Assembly: GCF_013433315.1 (NCBI RefSeq)
Contig: NZ_WXVV01000003.1
Coordinates: 62,001-126,000, forward strand
DNA length: 64,000 nucleotides
Direction: 5' to 3'
Source of the DNA: Pseudomonas crudilactis
GTDB lineage: Bacteria > Pseudomonadota > Gammaproteobacteria > Pseudomonadales > Pseudomonadaceae
Position numbers and translations under genes: made by a program. Positions 56,803 through 64,000 of the stretch are shown here, in pieces (positions within the stretch are counted from its first letter, which is position 1; each line of letters opens with the position of its first letter). The notes beneath the pieces were generated by a model that was given only the letters and a program-made list of their open reading frames with translations, was not told where the DNA came from and did not search any database.

Positions 56803-58239
56803 ATGCAAAACCAGAAAGCTCAGACAGCAATTGTCAGGATTGAAGACACGAACGGACGGTTCCTGGAGCAAGGGGCTGAAACCACTGACTCGACACTGAT
56901 CTTAAGCGGTACAGGTAAGCCTTTCGATCAAGTCGTGATCAAGGACGAGGGGCGACAGCTTGAAACGAGCTCCGTGGACGGTGCAGGAAACTGGAAAAAG
57001 GAAATTTTCAATTACGAAGTAAAGGTGCTTATTCTCACGGCAACCGGTGGGGATGAGCTGCCCTCGGAGGAGTGGAGGGTCAAGGTAATCCCCCCAAGTC
57101 CCGTGTTGATTGACGGGGTCAGAGACTCCAAAGGAGAGATTCGAAACGGTGGTACTACCTACGACACACAAATAACTGTCAATGGACGTGCGTCCCCCTT
57201 TACGTCCGTTTATGTCGGAGCGGTTTTCGGGGGACTCTATGGGGTGCACGTGATTGCATCGCAATCGGGTACCTGGATTGCGCAACTACTGAATTTGAGC
57301 CCCACAAGTCATGTAATTCACGCCAAGGCCGCTGATTCGGCGGTTCCTTCGGATAGATGGAGTTTCACCGTCAATCCGAAAGTCGATCTGGGAATAGATC
57401 AGGTCAGGGACTCGCTGCGGCCCATTGAAAACGGTGGCAGTACGTATGACCCCGAGTTGAGCTTGTTTGGCTGGTATTCCCGTGGAGCGGGAGAAGTAGA
57501 TCTTTACGATGGTGAAGAGCTTGTTTGCAAAGGTCTCGAAGTTCGGGAAGGGCGCTGGGAGAAGCCCTCTCACGTGTTTGCGGAGAAGGATCATGAGTTC
57601 TTGGTAAAAACGCCGGACGGTGAGCAGCAGTCCGCTGCGTGGCGTATTACTGTGAAACCGGCATTGTTGTTGACGATCGATAGCGTGAGAGACAGTCAGG
57701 GCGAAATCGCTGACGGTGGTGACACGGGTGAAATGCAACTTCAACTTCGTGGCAGAGCACCAGAAAACGCCTTGGGGCTGAAAATTTATGACGGTGATGA
57801 TTACCTGACTGAAGCAACGATTCTCGATAAAGGGAACTGGGCCGCCAGCGTTTCATTGTCAGCGATCAAAGACTATGTGTTCTATGCCAAAACGGCAGAT
57901 TCCGGGCAGTCCTCCAACGCTTGGAAAATCCAGGTCCGAGAAAAAACTACGCTCTTTATACAATCAGTCAGAGGCGATGATCTGGTTCCTATTGGAAATC
58001 CCGGTGAGACCCCGTTCACTACTTTGAAGCTGATCGGTCGAGCCGAGCGGGGAGAGCACGGTTATATCGTTGACGGATCCGTCACCCCTCCACAGGATCT
58101 GTTCCCGTTCCAGGCCGACAAGGACAATCACTGGCAGGTCGATATTCCTCATCTGGAGCGGCGCGAATACCGTTTCATCGCGAAGTCCTCGACGGGCCGT
58201 GAGTCCAAATCATGGGTTATCCGTATCCTCCCGCAATAG
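56803..58239 (+). CDS. Five-repeat Ig-like domain protein
   Basis: A 478-residue protein built of five repeats of about 90-97 residues. Each begins with a line such as IDGVRDSKGEIRNGGTTYD, IDQVRDSLRPIENGGSTYD or IDSVRDSQGEIADGGDTGE and ends in a W-x-I/V-x-V strand, as in bacterial Ig-like folds; the first and last repeats are most diverged. There is no signal peptide, anchor or enzyme domain. AAGGAA is well placed for ATG at 56803 rather than 56767. The gene is clearly A/T richer than its neighbours (45 % GC in 57121-57180, 48 % in 57841-57900), suggesting transfer. Function unknown; a surface or binding role is only suggested by the fold. Confidence 0.8.
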   Translation: MQNQKAQTAIVRIEDTNGRFLEQGAETTDSTLILSGTGKPFDQVVIKDEGRQLETSSVDGAGNWKKEIFNYEVKVLILTATGGDELPSEEWRVKVIPPSPVLIDGVRDSKGEIRNGGTTYDTQITVNGRASPFTSVYVGAVFGGLYGVHVIASQSGTWIAQLLNLSPTSHVIHAKAADSAVPSDRWSFTVNPKVDLGIDQVRDSLRPIENGGSTYDPELSLFGWYSRGAGEVDLYDGEELVCKGLEVREGRWEKPSHVFAEKDHEFLVKTPDGEQQSAAWRITVKPALLLTIDSVRDSQGEIADGGDTGEMQLQLRGRAPENALGLKIYDGDDYLTEATILDKGNWAASVSLSAIKDYVFYAKTADSGQSSNAWKIQVREKTTLFIQSVRGDDLVPIGNPGETPFTTLKLIGRAERGEHGYIVDGSVTPPQDLFPFQADKDNHWQVDIPHLERREYRFIAKSSTGRESKSWVIRILPQ

Positions 58240-58256
58240 CATTAGTCTGTGTCACA

Positions 58257-58286
58257 CGCGCACCAGGCTGGAAGACCTGATGCGCG
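58257..58286. terminator. Hairpin between convergent Ig-like gene and nadE
   Basis: Stem CGCGCA(C)CAGG with CCTG(A)TGCGCG, loop of 8 bases, one mismatch. No U-tract; possible bidirectional terminator. Confidence 0.45.
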
Positions 58287-58293
58287 TTGCAAG

Positions 58294-59121
58294 TCAAGGC
58301 GCGAACGGCATGACCCGTTTGTGATGGGTCTTGTTGTAGGTCGCAACGATGATGTCGAACGCTTCCTGGCGCACGGGCTCGCCATGCAGGAAGGCGTCGA
58401 TTTCGGCATAGGTCACACCGTGGGAGGCTTCGTCCGGTTTCCCCGGCGACAGATCTTCAAGGTCCGCCGTCGGCACTTTCTCGACCAGCGACTCCGGCGC
58501 GCCAAAGCTGCGCGCAATCGCCCGGACCTGATTTTTCACCAGACCGCTGAGCGGTGCCAGATCGCAAGCGCCGTCACCGAACTTGGTGAAGAAACCCATC
58601 ACCGCTTCCGCCGCGTGATCGGTGCCGATCACCAGACCGTGCGCCGCGCCAGCGATGGTGTACTGGGCGACCATGCGCATCCGCGCCTTGGTGTTGCCAA
58701 GGACGAAATCCACCGACACCGCGTGCTTGCCTTCAAACGCTGCCACTTCGCTGGCAAGCGACTTCACGGCCGGGCCGATGTTGACCGTGTGGCGCTCGTC
58801 CGGAGCAATGAAATCCACCGAGGCCTGGGCGTCGTGTTCGTCAAACTGGGTTTCGTAAGGCAGGCGCACGGCGATGAATTTGTAGCCGTTGTCGCCGGTC
58901 TGGTCACGCAACTCGCGCATCGCCCGCTGGGCGAGCAGGCCGGCGGTCAACGAGTCGACACCGCCGCTGATGCCCAGCACGAGCGTCTTGAGCCCGGAAT
59001 TGACCAGGCAATCCTGAATAAAGGTAATGCGCCGGGCGACTTCGGCCTGCAGGGCCGGGTAGTCGGCGAACGGCGGTTGCACCTTGAGCTGTTCAGCAAT
59101 CTCACGCTGTACGGCTTGCAT
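58294..59121 (-). CDS. nadE: Ammonia-dependent NAD+ synthetase
   Basis: A 275-residue enzyme that amidates deamido-NAD to NAD+ using ammonia and ATP. PP-loop SGGVDS (about 54-59), [28 protein letters not shown] and the late KVPTADLE are present. No glutaminase domain, so the short ammonia-dependent form. ATG at 59121 follows AAGGAG. It lies 4 bp after pncB, forming an NAD salvage operon. Confidence 0.96.
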   Translation of the reverse strand: MQAVQREIAEQLKVQPPFADYPALQAEVARRITFIQDCLVNSGLKTLVLGISGGVDSLTAGLLAQRAMRELRDQTGDNGYKFIAVRLPYETQFDEHDAQASVDFIAPDERHTVNIGPAVKSLASEVAAFEGKHAVSVDFVLGNTKARMRMVAQYTIAGAAHGLVIGTDHAAEAVMGFFTKFGDGACDLAPLSGLVKNQVRAIARSFGAPESLVEKVPTADLEDLSPGKPDEASHGVTYAEIDAFLHGEPVRQEAFDIIVATYNKTHHKRVMPFAP

Positions 59122-59125
59122 GAAT

Positions 59126-60349
59126 TTACTCCTTGCTAGATAGACGGGGATCGGCAGGAACCTGGAAAACGTGTCGCAAATAGGCGACAAAATTCGGGTC
59201 TTTACAATGTGTCTTGCCTGGCTCGTCGGAGATCTTCGCCACCGGTTGGCCGTTGCAGGCGGTCATTTTAAGCACGATACTCATCGGTTCGACACCCGGA
59301 ATGTCACAGGTGAGGTTGGTACCGATGCCGAAGCTGACGTTGATCCTGCCGTGCAGCGCGCGGAAGATCTCCAGCGATTTGGGCAGGGTCAGGCTGTCGG
59401 AAAACACCAGGGTCTTGCTCATCGGGTCGATGCCGAGCTTGTGGTAATGCGCAATGCATTTTTCGCCCCAAGCCACAGGATCGCCGGAGTCATGGCGCAG
59501 GCCGTCAAACAGCTTGGCGAAGAACAGGTCGAAGTCACCGAGGAATGCATCGGTGGTGATGCAATCGGTGAGCGCGATCCCGAGCAGGCCACGGTATTCG
59601 CGAACCCAGCAATCGAGCGCGGCGATCTGGCTGTCGATCAGGCGCGGGCCGAGTTGCTGGTGGGCCATGATCCATTCGTGGGCCATGGTGCCTAGAGGTT
59701 TCATATCGAGTTCGCGCGACAGGTGCACGTTACTGGTGCCGACGAAACGTCCGGGGAAGTCGTGCTTGAGCACGTTCACCACTTCTGCCTGCACGCCGTA
59801 CGAAAAGCGGCGGCGGGTACCGAAATCGGCGACCTGCAGTTGCGATAACTCGTCGGCCGAAGCGTTGGCGGTCAGCCAGTCGAACTTGCGATAGAGCTGT
59901 TCGCGCGCCTGTTCCAGCACTGTTTCGCGGTAGCGATAGCGGTTGCGCACTTCGCTGACGATCGCCAGCAATGGCACTTCGTAGAGAATCACATGCAGCC
60001 ACGGCCCGCGCAGGCGGATGAACAGCTCGCCGTTCTCGATACCGGTGTGCAGATAGCGCAGGTTGAAGCGGAACAGGCCGAGAAAGCGCAGGAAATCCGG
60101 CTTGAGGAAGCTGATGCGCTCAAGAAAACTCAGTTGATCGGCGCTCAGGCTCAGCTCGGCCAGACGTTCGATCTGAAAACGGATCTCGGCCAGATACGGG
60201 CGCAGATCCTCGCTGTTACGGCAACGGAACTCCCATTCGACTTCAACGTTGGGGTAGTTGTGCAGCACCGCCTGCATCATCGTCAGTTTGTAGAAGTCGG
60301 TGTCGAGCAGGTTCTGCACGATGCGATCGGCAAACACACTCTCGCTCAT
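59126..60349 (-). CDS. pncB: Nicotinate phosphoribosyltransferase
   Basis: A 407-residue enzyme joining nicotinate and PRPP to nicotinate mononucleotide (Preiss-Handler pathway). It starts with the usual [17 protein letters not shown] and has [44 protein letters not shown] and [13 protein letters not shown] at 60349 follows GGAGACC; the earlier frame to 60394 is not needed. Adjacent to nadE, the last enzyme of the same route. Confidence 0.97.
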   Translation of the reverse strand: MSESVFADRIVQNLLDTDFYKLTMMQAVLHNYPNVEVEWEFRCRNSEDLRPYLAEIRFQIERLAELSLSADQLSFLERISFLKPDFLRFLGLFRFNLRYLHTGIENGELFIRLRGPWLHVILYEVPLLAIVSEVRNRYRYRETVLEQAREQLYRKFDWLTANASADELSQLQVADFGTRRRFSYGVQAEVVNVLKHDFPGRFVGTSNVHLSRELDMKPLGTMAHEWIMAHQQLGPRLIDSQIAALDCWVREYRGLLGIALTDCITTDAFLGDFDLFFAKLFDGLRHDSGDPVAWGEKCIAHYHKLGIDPMSKTLVFSDSLTLPKSLEIFRALHGRINVSFGIGTNLTCDIPGVEPMSIVLKMTACNGQPVAKISDEPGKTHCKDPNFVAYLRHVFQVPADPRLSSKE

Positions 60350-60458
60350 AACGGGGTCTCCAGGTGCGCCGCGCCTGTGCGCGGTCTCAAACAATGGCGC
60401 TAGTGGCGCATATCAGGGACGAAGATTGCCAGCAGTTTTTTAGATCACCGCAGAACCT

Positions 60459-60546
60459 TGTGGGAGCGAGCTTGCTCGCGAAGGCGTCATTTCTGCCGAC
60501 ATTGATTGAATGTGTCGGCCTCTTCGCGAGCAAGCTCGCTCCCACA
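60459..60546. repeat. REPIN
   Basis: Inverted 24-bp REPs at 60459-60482 and 60523-60546 (TGTGGGAGCGAGCTTGCTCG type and complement), in the gap between pncB and the LysR gene. The 40-bp centre differs from the other pairs. Confidence 0.87.
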
Positions 60547-60561
60547 GGGAGTCAAGGCAGC

Positions 60562-61461
60562 TCATGCTGGGCTGTCGATCTGCTCCAGCATCCATTTCAC
60601 AAAATCCCGCACCTTTGGCACTTCCGCCGCGTGCTCCGGGTACGCCAGGTAATAGGCATCAGTGCTGGGCATGGCATGCTCAAAAGGAATGACCAGTTTG
60701 CCGTCGGCCAATTCCTCTTCCACCAGAAATCGCGGCAACAGCGCCACACCACAGCCGACCTGCGCGGCACGAATGCACATATAAAAGGTTTCGAAACGCG
60801 GCCCGTGATAGCTGTGCTCGGTCTGGTAACCCTGACTGTCGAACCAGTCGTGCCACGCCTGCGGGCGCGAGGCATTTTGCAACAGCACCAGATCGGTGAG
60901 TTGCGTCGGATCAGTGAACGGCGTGTCCGGCAGGCTGCCCGGCGCGCAGACCGGCACCAGCTCTTCGCCGAACAGCTTCAGGCATTCAGTGCCGGGCCGT
61001 GAGCCCTGACCGAAATAGAAGGCCAGATCACTGCGCCCTTGCAGCAGATCATCCGCTTCCTGCTCATTGCACAGATCCAGATGGATCGACGGATGGCGCA
61101 GACGCCAGCCTTTCAGGCGCGGGACCAGCCAGCGCGCGCCGAAGGTCGATGGCGTAGACACGCGCAGGACTTCAGTCTCACCGCCGTAGGAACGCAGGTA
61201 ATGCGTCGACATCTCCACCTGCGAGAGGATTTTTCGTACTTCAACCAGGTACAAATCCCCGGCCGGGGTCATCTGCAAGCGCCGACGCACGCGGCGGAAC
61301 AACAAGTGCTGCAACAGTTCTTCCAGCTGCGCGACCTGTTTGCTCACCGCACTTTGGGTAAGGTTCAGTTCCTCGGCGGCGCGGGTGAAGCTCAAGTGCC
61401 GGGTCACGGCCTCGAAACACTGCAGGGCGGTAATCGACGGCAAGTGGCGTTTGTTCAGCAT
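60562..61461 (-). CDS. LysR family transcriptional regulator (next to amaB)
   Basis: A 299-residue regulator of the GcvA-like branch: N-terminal winged helix (about 8-66, ALQCFEAVTRHLSFTRAAEELNLTQ...) and a periplasmic-binding-like effector domain (about 95-295). It is divergent from amaB with a 163-bp gap. In P. putida a LysR gene lies beside amaB and amaA, so it most likely controls lysine/pipecolate catabolism. ATG at 61461 is the family start; the long upstream frame covers the promoter. Confidence 0.92.
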   Translation of the reverse strand: MLNKRHLPSITALQCFEAVTRHLSFTRAAEELNLTQSAVSKQVAQLEELLQHLLFRRVRRRLQMTPAGDLYLVEVRKILSQVEMSTHYLRSYGGETEVLRVSTPSTFGARWLVPRLKGWRLRHPSIHLDLCNEQEADDLLQGRSDLAFYFGQGSRPGTECLKLFGEELVPVCAPGSLPDTPFTDPTQLTDLVLLQNASRPQAWHDWFDSQGYQTEHSYHGPRFETFYMCIRAAQVGCGVALLPRFLVEEELADGKLVIPFEHAMPSTDAYYLAYPEHAAEVPKVRDFVKWMLEQIDSPA

Positions 61462-61624
61462 GGCTGATCCTTTTCTTGTCTTTCTATGCCCAGCATGAAT
61501 AAACGGAATGATATCTCGCGTAAAGGTCGTTTGTTGCCTTGCCATTGTGACGCTACAACTAAAGGCCTGCCCGGTCGCGAAAAAGCGCCCGCACACATTC
61601 AGTTTTTTGCTTGAGGAGTGACCC
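61462..61624. promoter_or_regulatory. Divergent control region of LysR gene and amaB
   Basis: 163 bp between divergent starts. It should contain the LysR operator, but I cannot point to a clear T-N11-A palindrome with confidence. Confidence 0.35.
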
Positions 61625-63115
61625 ATGGTTGCCGCATTGCTTGATCGTCTAGGTGTGAACCCGGCCCTTTATCAGAACGGCAAAGTGCCGGTGCATTCGC
61701 CGATCGACGGCAGCCGTATCGCTGCGGTCAACTGGGAAGGCCCGGCCGAAGTCGAGCAGCACATCAGTCGCGCAGATCATGCATTCGAGCTATGGCGCAA
61801 AGTACCGGCTCCGCGTCGTGGCGAACTGGTGCGTCAATTTGGTGAGGTATTGCGTGAATACAAGGCCGATCTCGGTGAATTGGTGTCGTGGGAGGCCGGC
61901 AAGATCACTCAGGAAGGTCTGGGTGAAGTGCAGGAGATGATCGACATCTGCGACTTCGCTGTCGGTCTGTCTCGCCAACTCTACGGTTTGACCATCGCCT
62001 CCGAACGTCCGGGCCACCACATGCGTGAAACCTGGCATCCGCTGGGCGTGGTTGGCGTGATCAGTGCGTTCAACTTCCCGGTGGCGGTGTGGGCGTGGAA
62101 TACCACGCTGGCGCTGGTCTGCGGCAACCCGGTGGTGTGGAAACCGTCGGAGAAAACTCCGCTGACCGCGTTGGCCTGTCAGGCGCTGTTCGACCGCGTG
62201 GTGAAGAACTTCACCGATGCGCCGGCGAACCTGTGCCAGGTGATCATCGGTGGTCGCGATGCTGGCGAAGCGCTGGTTGATGACCCGCGTGTCGCACTGA
62301 TCAGCGCCACTGGCAGCACACGCATGGGCCGCGAAGTGGCGCCGAAAGTCGCTGCGCGTTTCGCCCGCAGCATTCTCGAACTGGGCGGTAACAACGCGAT
62401 GATCCTCGGCCCAAGCGCCGATCTCGACATGGCGGTGCGCGCGATTCTGTTCAGCGCCGTCGGCACGGCCGGTCAGCGTTGCACCACTCTGCGTCGACTG
62501 ATTGCCCACGAGTCTGTGAAAGAAGAAATCGTCACCCGCCTCAAGGCTGCTTACTCGAAAGTGCGCATCGGCAACCCGCTGGAAGGCAATCTGGTTGGCC
62601 CGTTGATCGACAAACACAGCTTCGAAAACATGCAGGACGCACTGGAGCAGGCGTTGAGCGAGGGTGGTCGGGTGTTCGGCGGCAAGCGTCAACTGGAAGA
62701 CCAATTCCCCAATGCCTATTACGTTTCGCCGGCCATCGTTGAAATGCCTGAGCAGAGCGACGTGGTCTGCAGCGAAACCTTCGCGCCGATTCTGTACGTG
62801 GTTGGCTACAGCGATTTCCAGGAAGCACTGCGCCTGAACAATGCCGTGCCGCAAGGCTTGTCGTCGTGCATCTTCACCACCGATGTGCGCGAGGCCGAGC
62901 AGTTCATGTCGGCGGTCGGCAGTGATTGCGGCATCGCCAACGTCAACATCGGCCCGAGCGGTGCGGAAATTGGTGGCGCGTTTGGTGGTGAGAAAGAGAC
63001 CGGTGGTGGTCGTGAGTCCGGCTCGGACGCATGGCGCGCGTACATGCGCCGTCAGACCAACACCGTGAATTATTCGCTGGAGTTGCCGCTGGCGCAGGGC
63101 ATCACCTTCGACTGA
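61625..63115 (+). CDS. amaB: L-piperidine-6-carboxylate / aminoadipate semialdehyde dehydrogenase
   Basis: A 496-residue ALDH7-family enzyme that oxidises piperidine-6-carboxylate (aminoadipate semialdehyde) to L-2-aminoadipate in lysine catabolism. AFNFPVAVWAWN, the catalytic Glu in LELGGNNA (about 258) and catalytic Cys in GTAGQRCTTLRR (about 292) are present, and the GGAFGGEKETGGGRESGSD stretch is typical of antiquitin. It is followed by the start of amaA, as in P. putida. Confidence 0.93.
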   Translation: MVAALLDRLGVNPALYQNGKVPVHSPIDGSRIAAVNWEGPAEVEQHISRADHAFELWRKVPAPRRGELVRQFGEVLREYKADLGELVSWEAGKITQEGLGEVQEMIDICDFAVGLSRQLYGLTIASERPGHHMRETWHPLGVVGVISAFNFPVAVWAWNTTLALVCGNPVVWKPSEKTPLTALACQALFDRVVKNFTDAPANLCQVIIGGRDAGEALVDDPRVALISATGSTRMGREVAPKVAARFARSILELGGNNAMILGPSADLDMAVRAILFSAVGTAGQRCTTLRRLIAHESVKEEIVTRLKAAYSKVRIGNPLEGNLVGPLIDKHSFENMQDALEQALSEGGRVFGGKRQLEDQFPNAYYVSPAIVEMPEQSDVVCSETFAPILYVVGYSDFQEALRLNNAVPQGLSSCIFTTDVREAEQFMSAVGSDCGIANVNIGPSGAEIGGAFGGEKETGGGRESGSDAWRAYMRRQTNTVNYSLELPLAQGITFD

Positions 63116-63133
63116 TTGGTGGAGATCCCTCCT

Positions 63134-63237
63134 TGTGGGAGCGAGCCTGCTCGCGAATACGGTGGGTCAGTCGACATAGATGTTGGCTGATATACCGCTT
63201 TCGTCGGAACGCCGCCCGGAGCAGGCTCGCTCCCACA
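63134..63237. repeat. REPIN with one degenerate arm
   Basis: Left REP 63134-63157 (TGTGGGAGCGAGCCTGCTCG type) and right REP about 63213-63237, where the arm reads GGAGCAGGCTCGCTCCCACA and has lost the GCGA part. Spacer shares GTCAGTCGAC and ATGTTGGCTGA with the pair at 34069. Confidence 0.8.
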
Positions 63238-63277
63238 GGGTATGCAGTGTTTGTTAGGTTTCTGTTGGAGTCTGGCA

Positions 63278-64000
63278 ATGCCGTTACGCGAAGAATGCCT
63301 GTGGGAAAAGCTCACGCCGCAAAGGCCGGATAACACCGCGCTCAAAGGCGAAGTCAAAGTCGATGTCTGCGTGATCGGCGCCGGGTTTACCGGGTTGTCG
63401 GCGGCGCTGCATCTGTTGGAAAAAGGCAAAAGCGTCTGCGTGCTGGAAGCTCATCGCGCCGGTCACGGTGGTTCCGGACGCAACGTCGGGCTGGTCAACG
63501 CCGGCATGTGGATCCCGCCGGACGAGATCGAAGCCGGTTTCGGCGAAGCGGTCGGCAGTCAGCTCAATCGCATGCTCGGGGCCGCACCTGCACTGGTGTT
63601 CAGCCTTGTGGACAAGTACAACATCGATTGCCAGTTACGCCGCGAAGGCACGTTGCACATGGCGCACAACGCCAAGGGCGAGGCGGATCTGCGCAGTCGT
63701 GAACAGCAATGGAAACGCCGAGGTGCGCCGGTCGAACTGCTCACCGGCAAGGCGTGCGAGCAAGCCACCGGTACGCAGAAGATCGCCGCGGCTTTGCTCG
63801 ATCGTCGCGCCGGCACGCTCAACCCGATGGCGTATGTCACCGGGCTGGCCAACGCGGTGAAAGGTCTCGGCGGGCAAATGTTCGATCATTCCCCGGTCAC
63901 TCGCCTTGAGCGTCAGGGCTCGAACTGGTCAGTGCAGACCGAGCACGGTTCAGTGCTGGCCGAGCAAGTGGTCATCGCCTCCAATGCCTACACCGAAGGC
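63278..64000 (+). CDS. amaA: L-pipecolate oxidase AmaA, N-terminal part (cut by window edge)
   Basis: An open frame of 241 codons running off the window end. It begins MPLREECLWEKLTPQRPDNT and has the FAD-binding motif VIGAGFTGLSAALHLLEKG (about 33-51) followed by EAHRAGHGGSGRNVG, the pattern of the glycine oxidase/DadA-type FAD oxidoreductases. With amaB upstream and the LysR gene beyond, it corresponds to AmaA, which oxidises L-pipecolate to piperidine-6-carboxylate. TTGGAG precedes the ATG. The C-terminus is not in the window. Confidence 0.88.
   Translation, partial: MPLREECLWEKLTPQRPDNTALKGEVKVDVCVIGAGFTGLSAALHLLEKGKSVCVLEAHRAGHGGSGRNVGLVNAGMWIPPDEIEAGFGEAVGSQLNRMLGAAPALVFSLVDKYNIDCQLRREGTLHMAHNAKGEADLRSREQQWKRRGAPVELLTGKACEQATGTQKIAAALLDRRAGTLNPMAYVTGLANAVKGLGGQMFDHSPVTRLERQGSNWSVQTEHGSVLAEQVVIASNAYTEG

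Overview
The window is a chromosomal segment of a fluorescent Pseudomonas, most likely the P. fluorescens group. The evidence is the gene order psd-rhdA-HDOD-motAB-rsgA-orn-TRIC-queG-nnr-tsaE-amiB-mutL-miaA-hfq-hflX-hflKC-hisZ-purA, the order rnr-rlmB-rpsF-rpsR-rplI-dnaB, the amaB/amaA lysine catabolic pair, an Azotobacter/Pseudomonas-type rhodanese, an OAA-family lectin of the P. fluorescens agglutinin type, and five REPIN-type intergenic repeat pairs. There is no sign of a prophage, integrase, insertion sequence or CRISPR array. The first and last genes are cut by the window edges.

Region by region. 1-6400 holds a truncated conserved gene, the lectin, psd, rhdA, an HDOD regulator and the stator operon motAB with a well-formed FliA (sigma-28) promoter. 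6437-8700 is an accessory insert between motB and rsgA. It carries a three-gene minus-strand operon (ThsB-like TIR protein, caspase-like protease, second TIR protein) that looks like a TIR-caspase antiphage system of the type IV Thoeris kind with two TIR genes, and a MITE-like repeat lies beside it. 8708-25190 is the conserved housekeeping block: ribosome assembly, RNA turnover, tRNA modification, NAD(P)HX repair, cell-wall amidase, mismatch repair, Hfq, HflX/HflKC, HisZ and PurA. 25284-29941 has a chemoreceptor and a Fur-box-preceded ferric iron ABC uptake pair. 30020-30495 has two tandem tRNA-Leu(CAG) genes, each with its own promoter and terminator. 30657-37954 is RNase R, RlmB, the S6/S18/L9 ribosomal operon and DnaB.

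37999-45084 is the second accessory region. It encodes two large minus-strand proteins that share an N-terminal module. One has three LRR blocks and a NEL-type E3 ubiquitin ligase domain with the C-x-D catalytic motif; the other has an unknown C-terminal part. They look like effectors aimed at eukaryotic cells. 45311-47623 is the radical SAM protein YgiQ, followed by a second copy of the MITE-like repeat. 48033-54773 is a translationally compact cluster of a transglutaminase-DUF2126 protein, a circularly permuted ATP-grasp/alpha-E protein and a second transglutaminase, a predicted peptide-forming system of unknown product. 54980-58239 carries a small charged protein, a LOG-family protein, azurin with an ANR box, and an A/T-rich gene for a five-repeat Ig-like protein. 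58294-60349 is the NAD salvage pair pncB-nadE. 60562 to the end is a LysR regulator divergent from amaB and the start of amaA (L-lysine/pipecolate catabolism).

The most interesting items are the two-TIR/caspase operon, the NEL ligase with its module-sharing neighbour, and the low-GC Ig-repeat gene.
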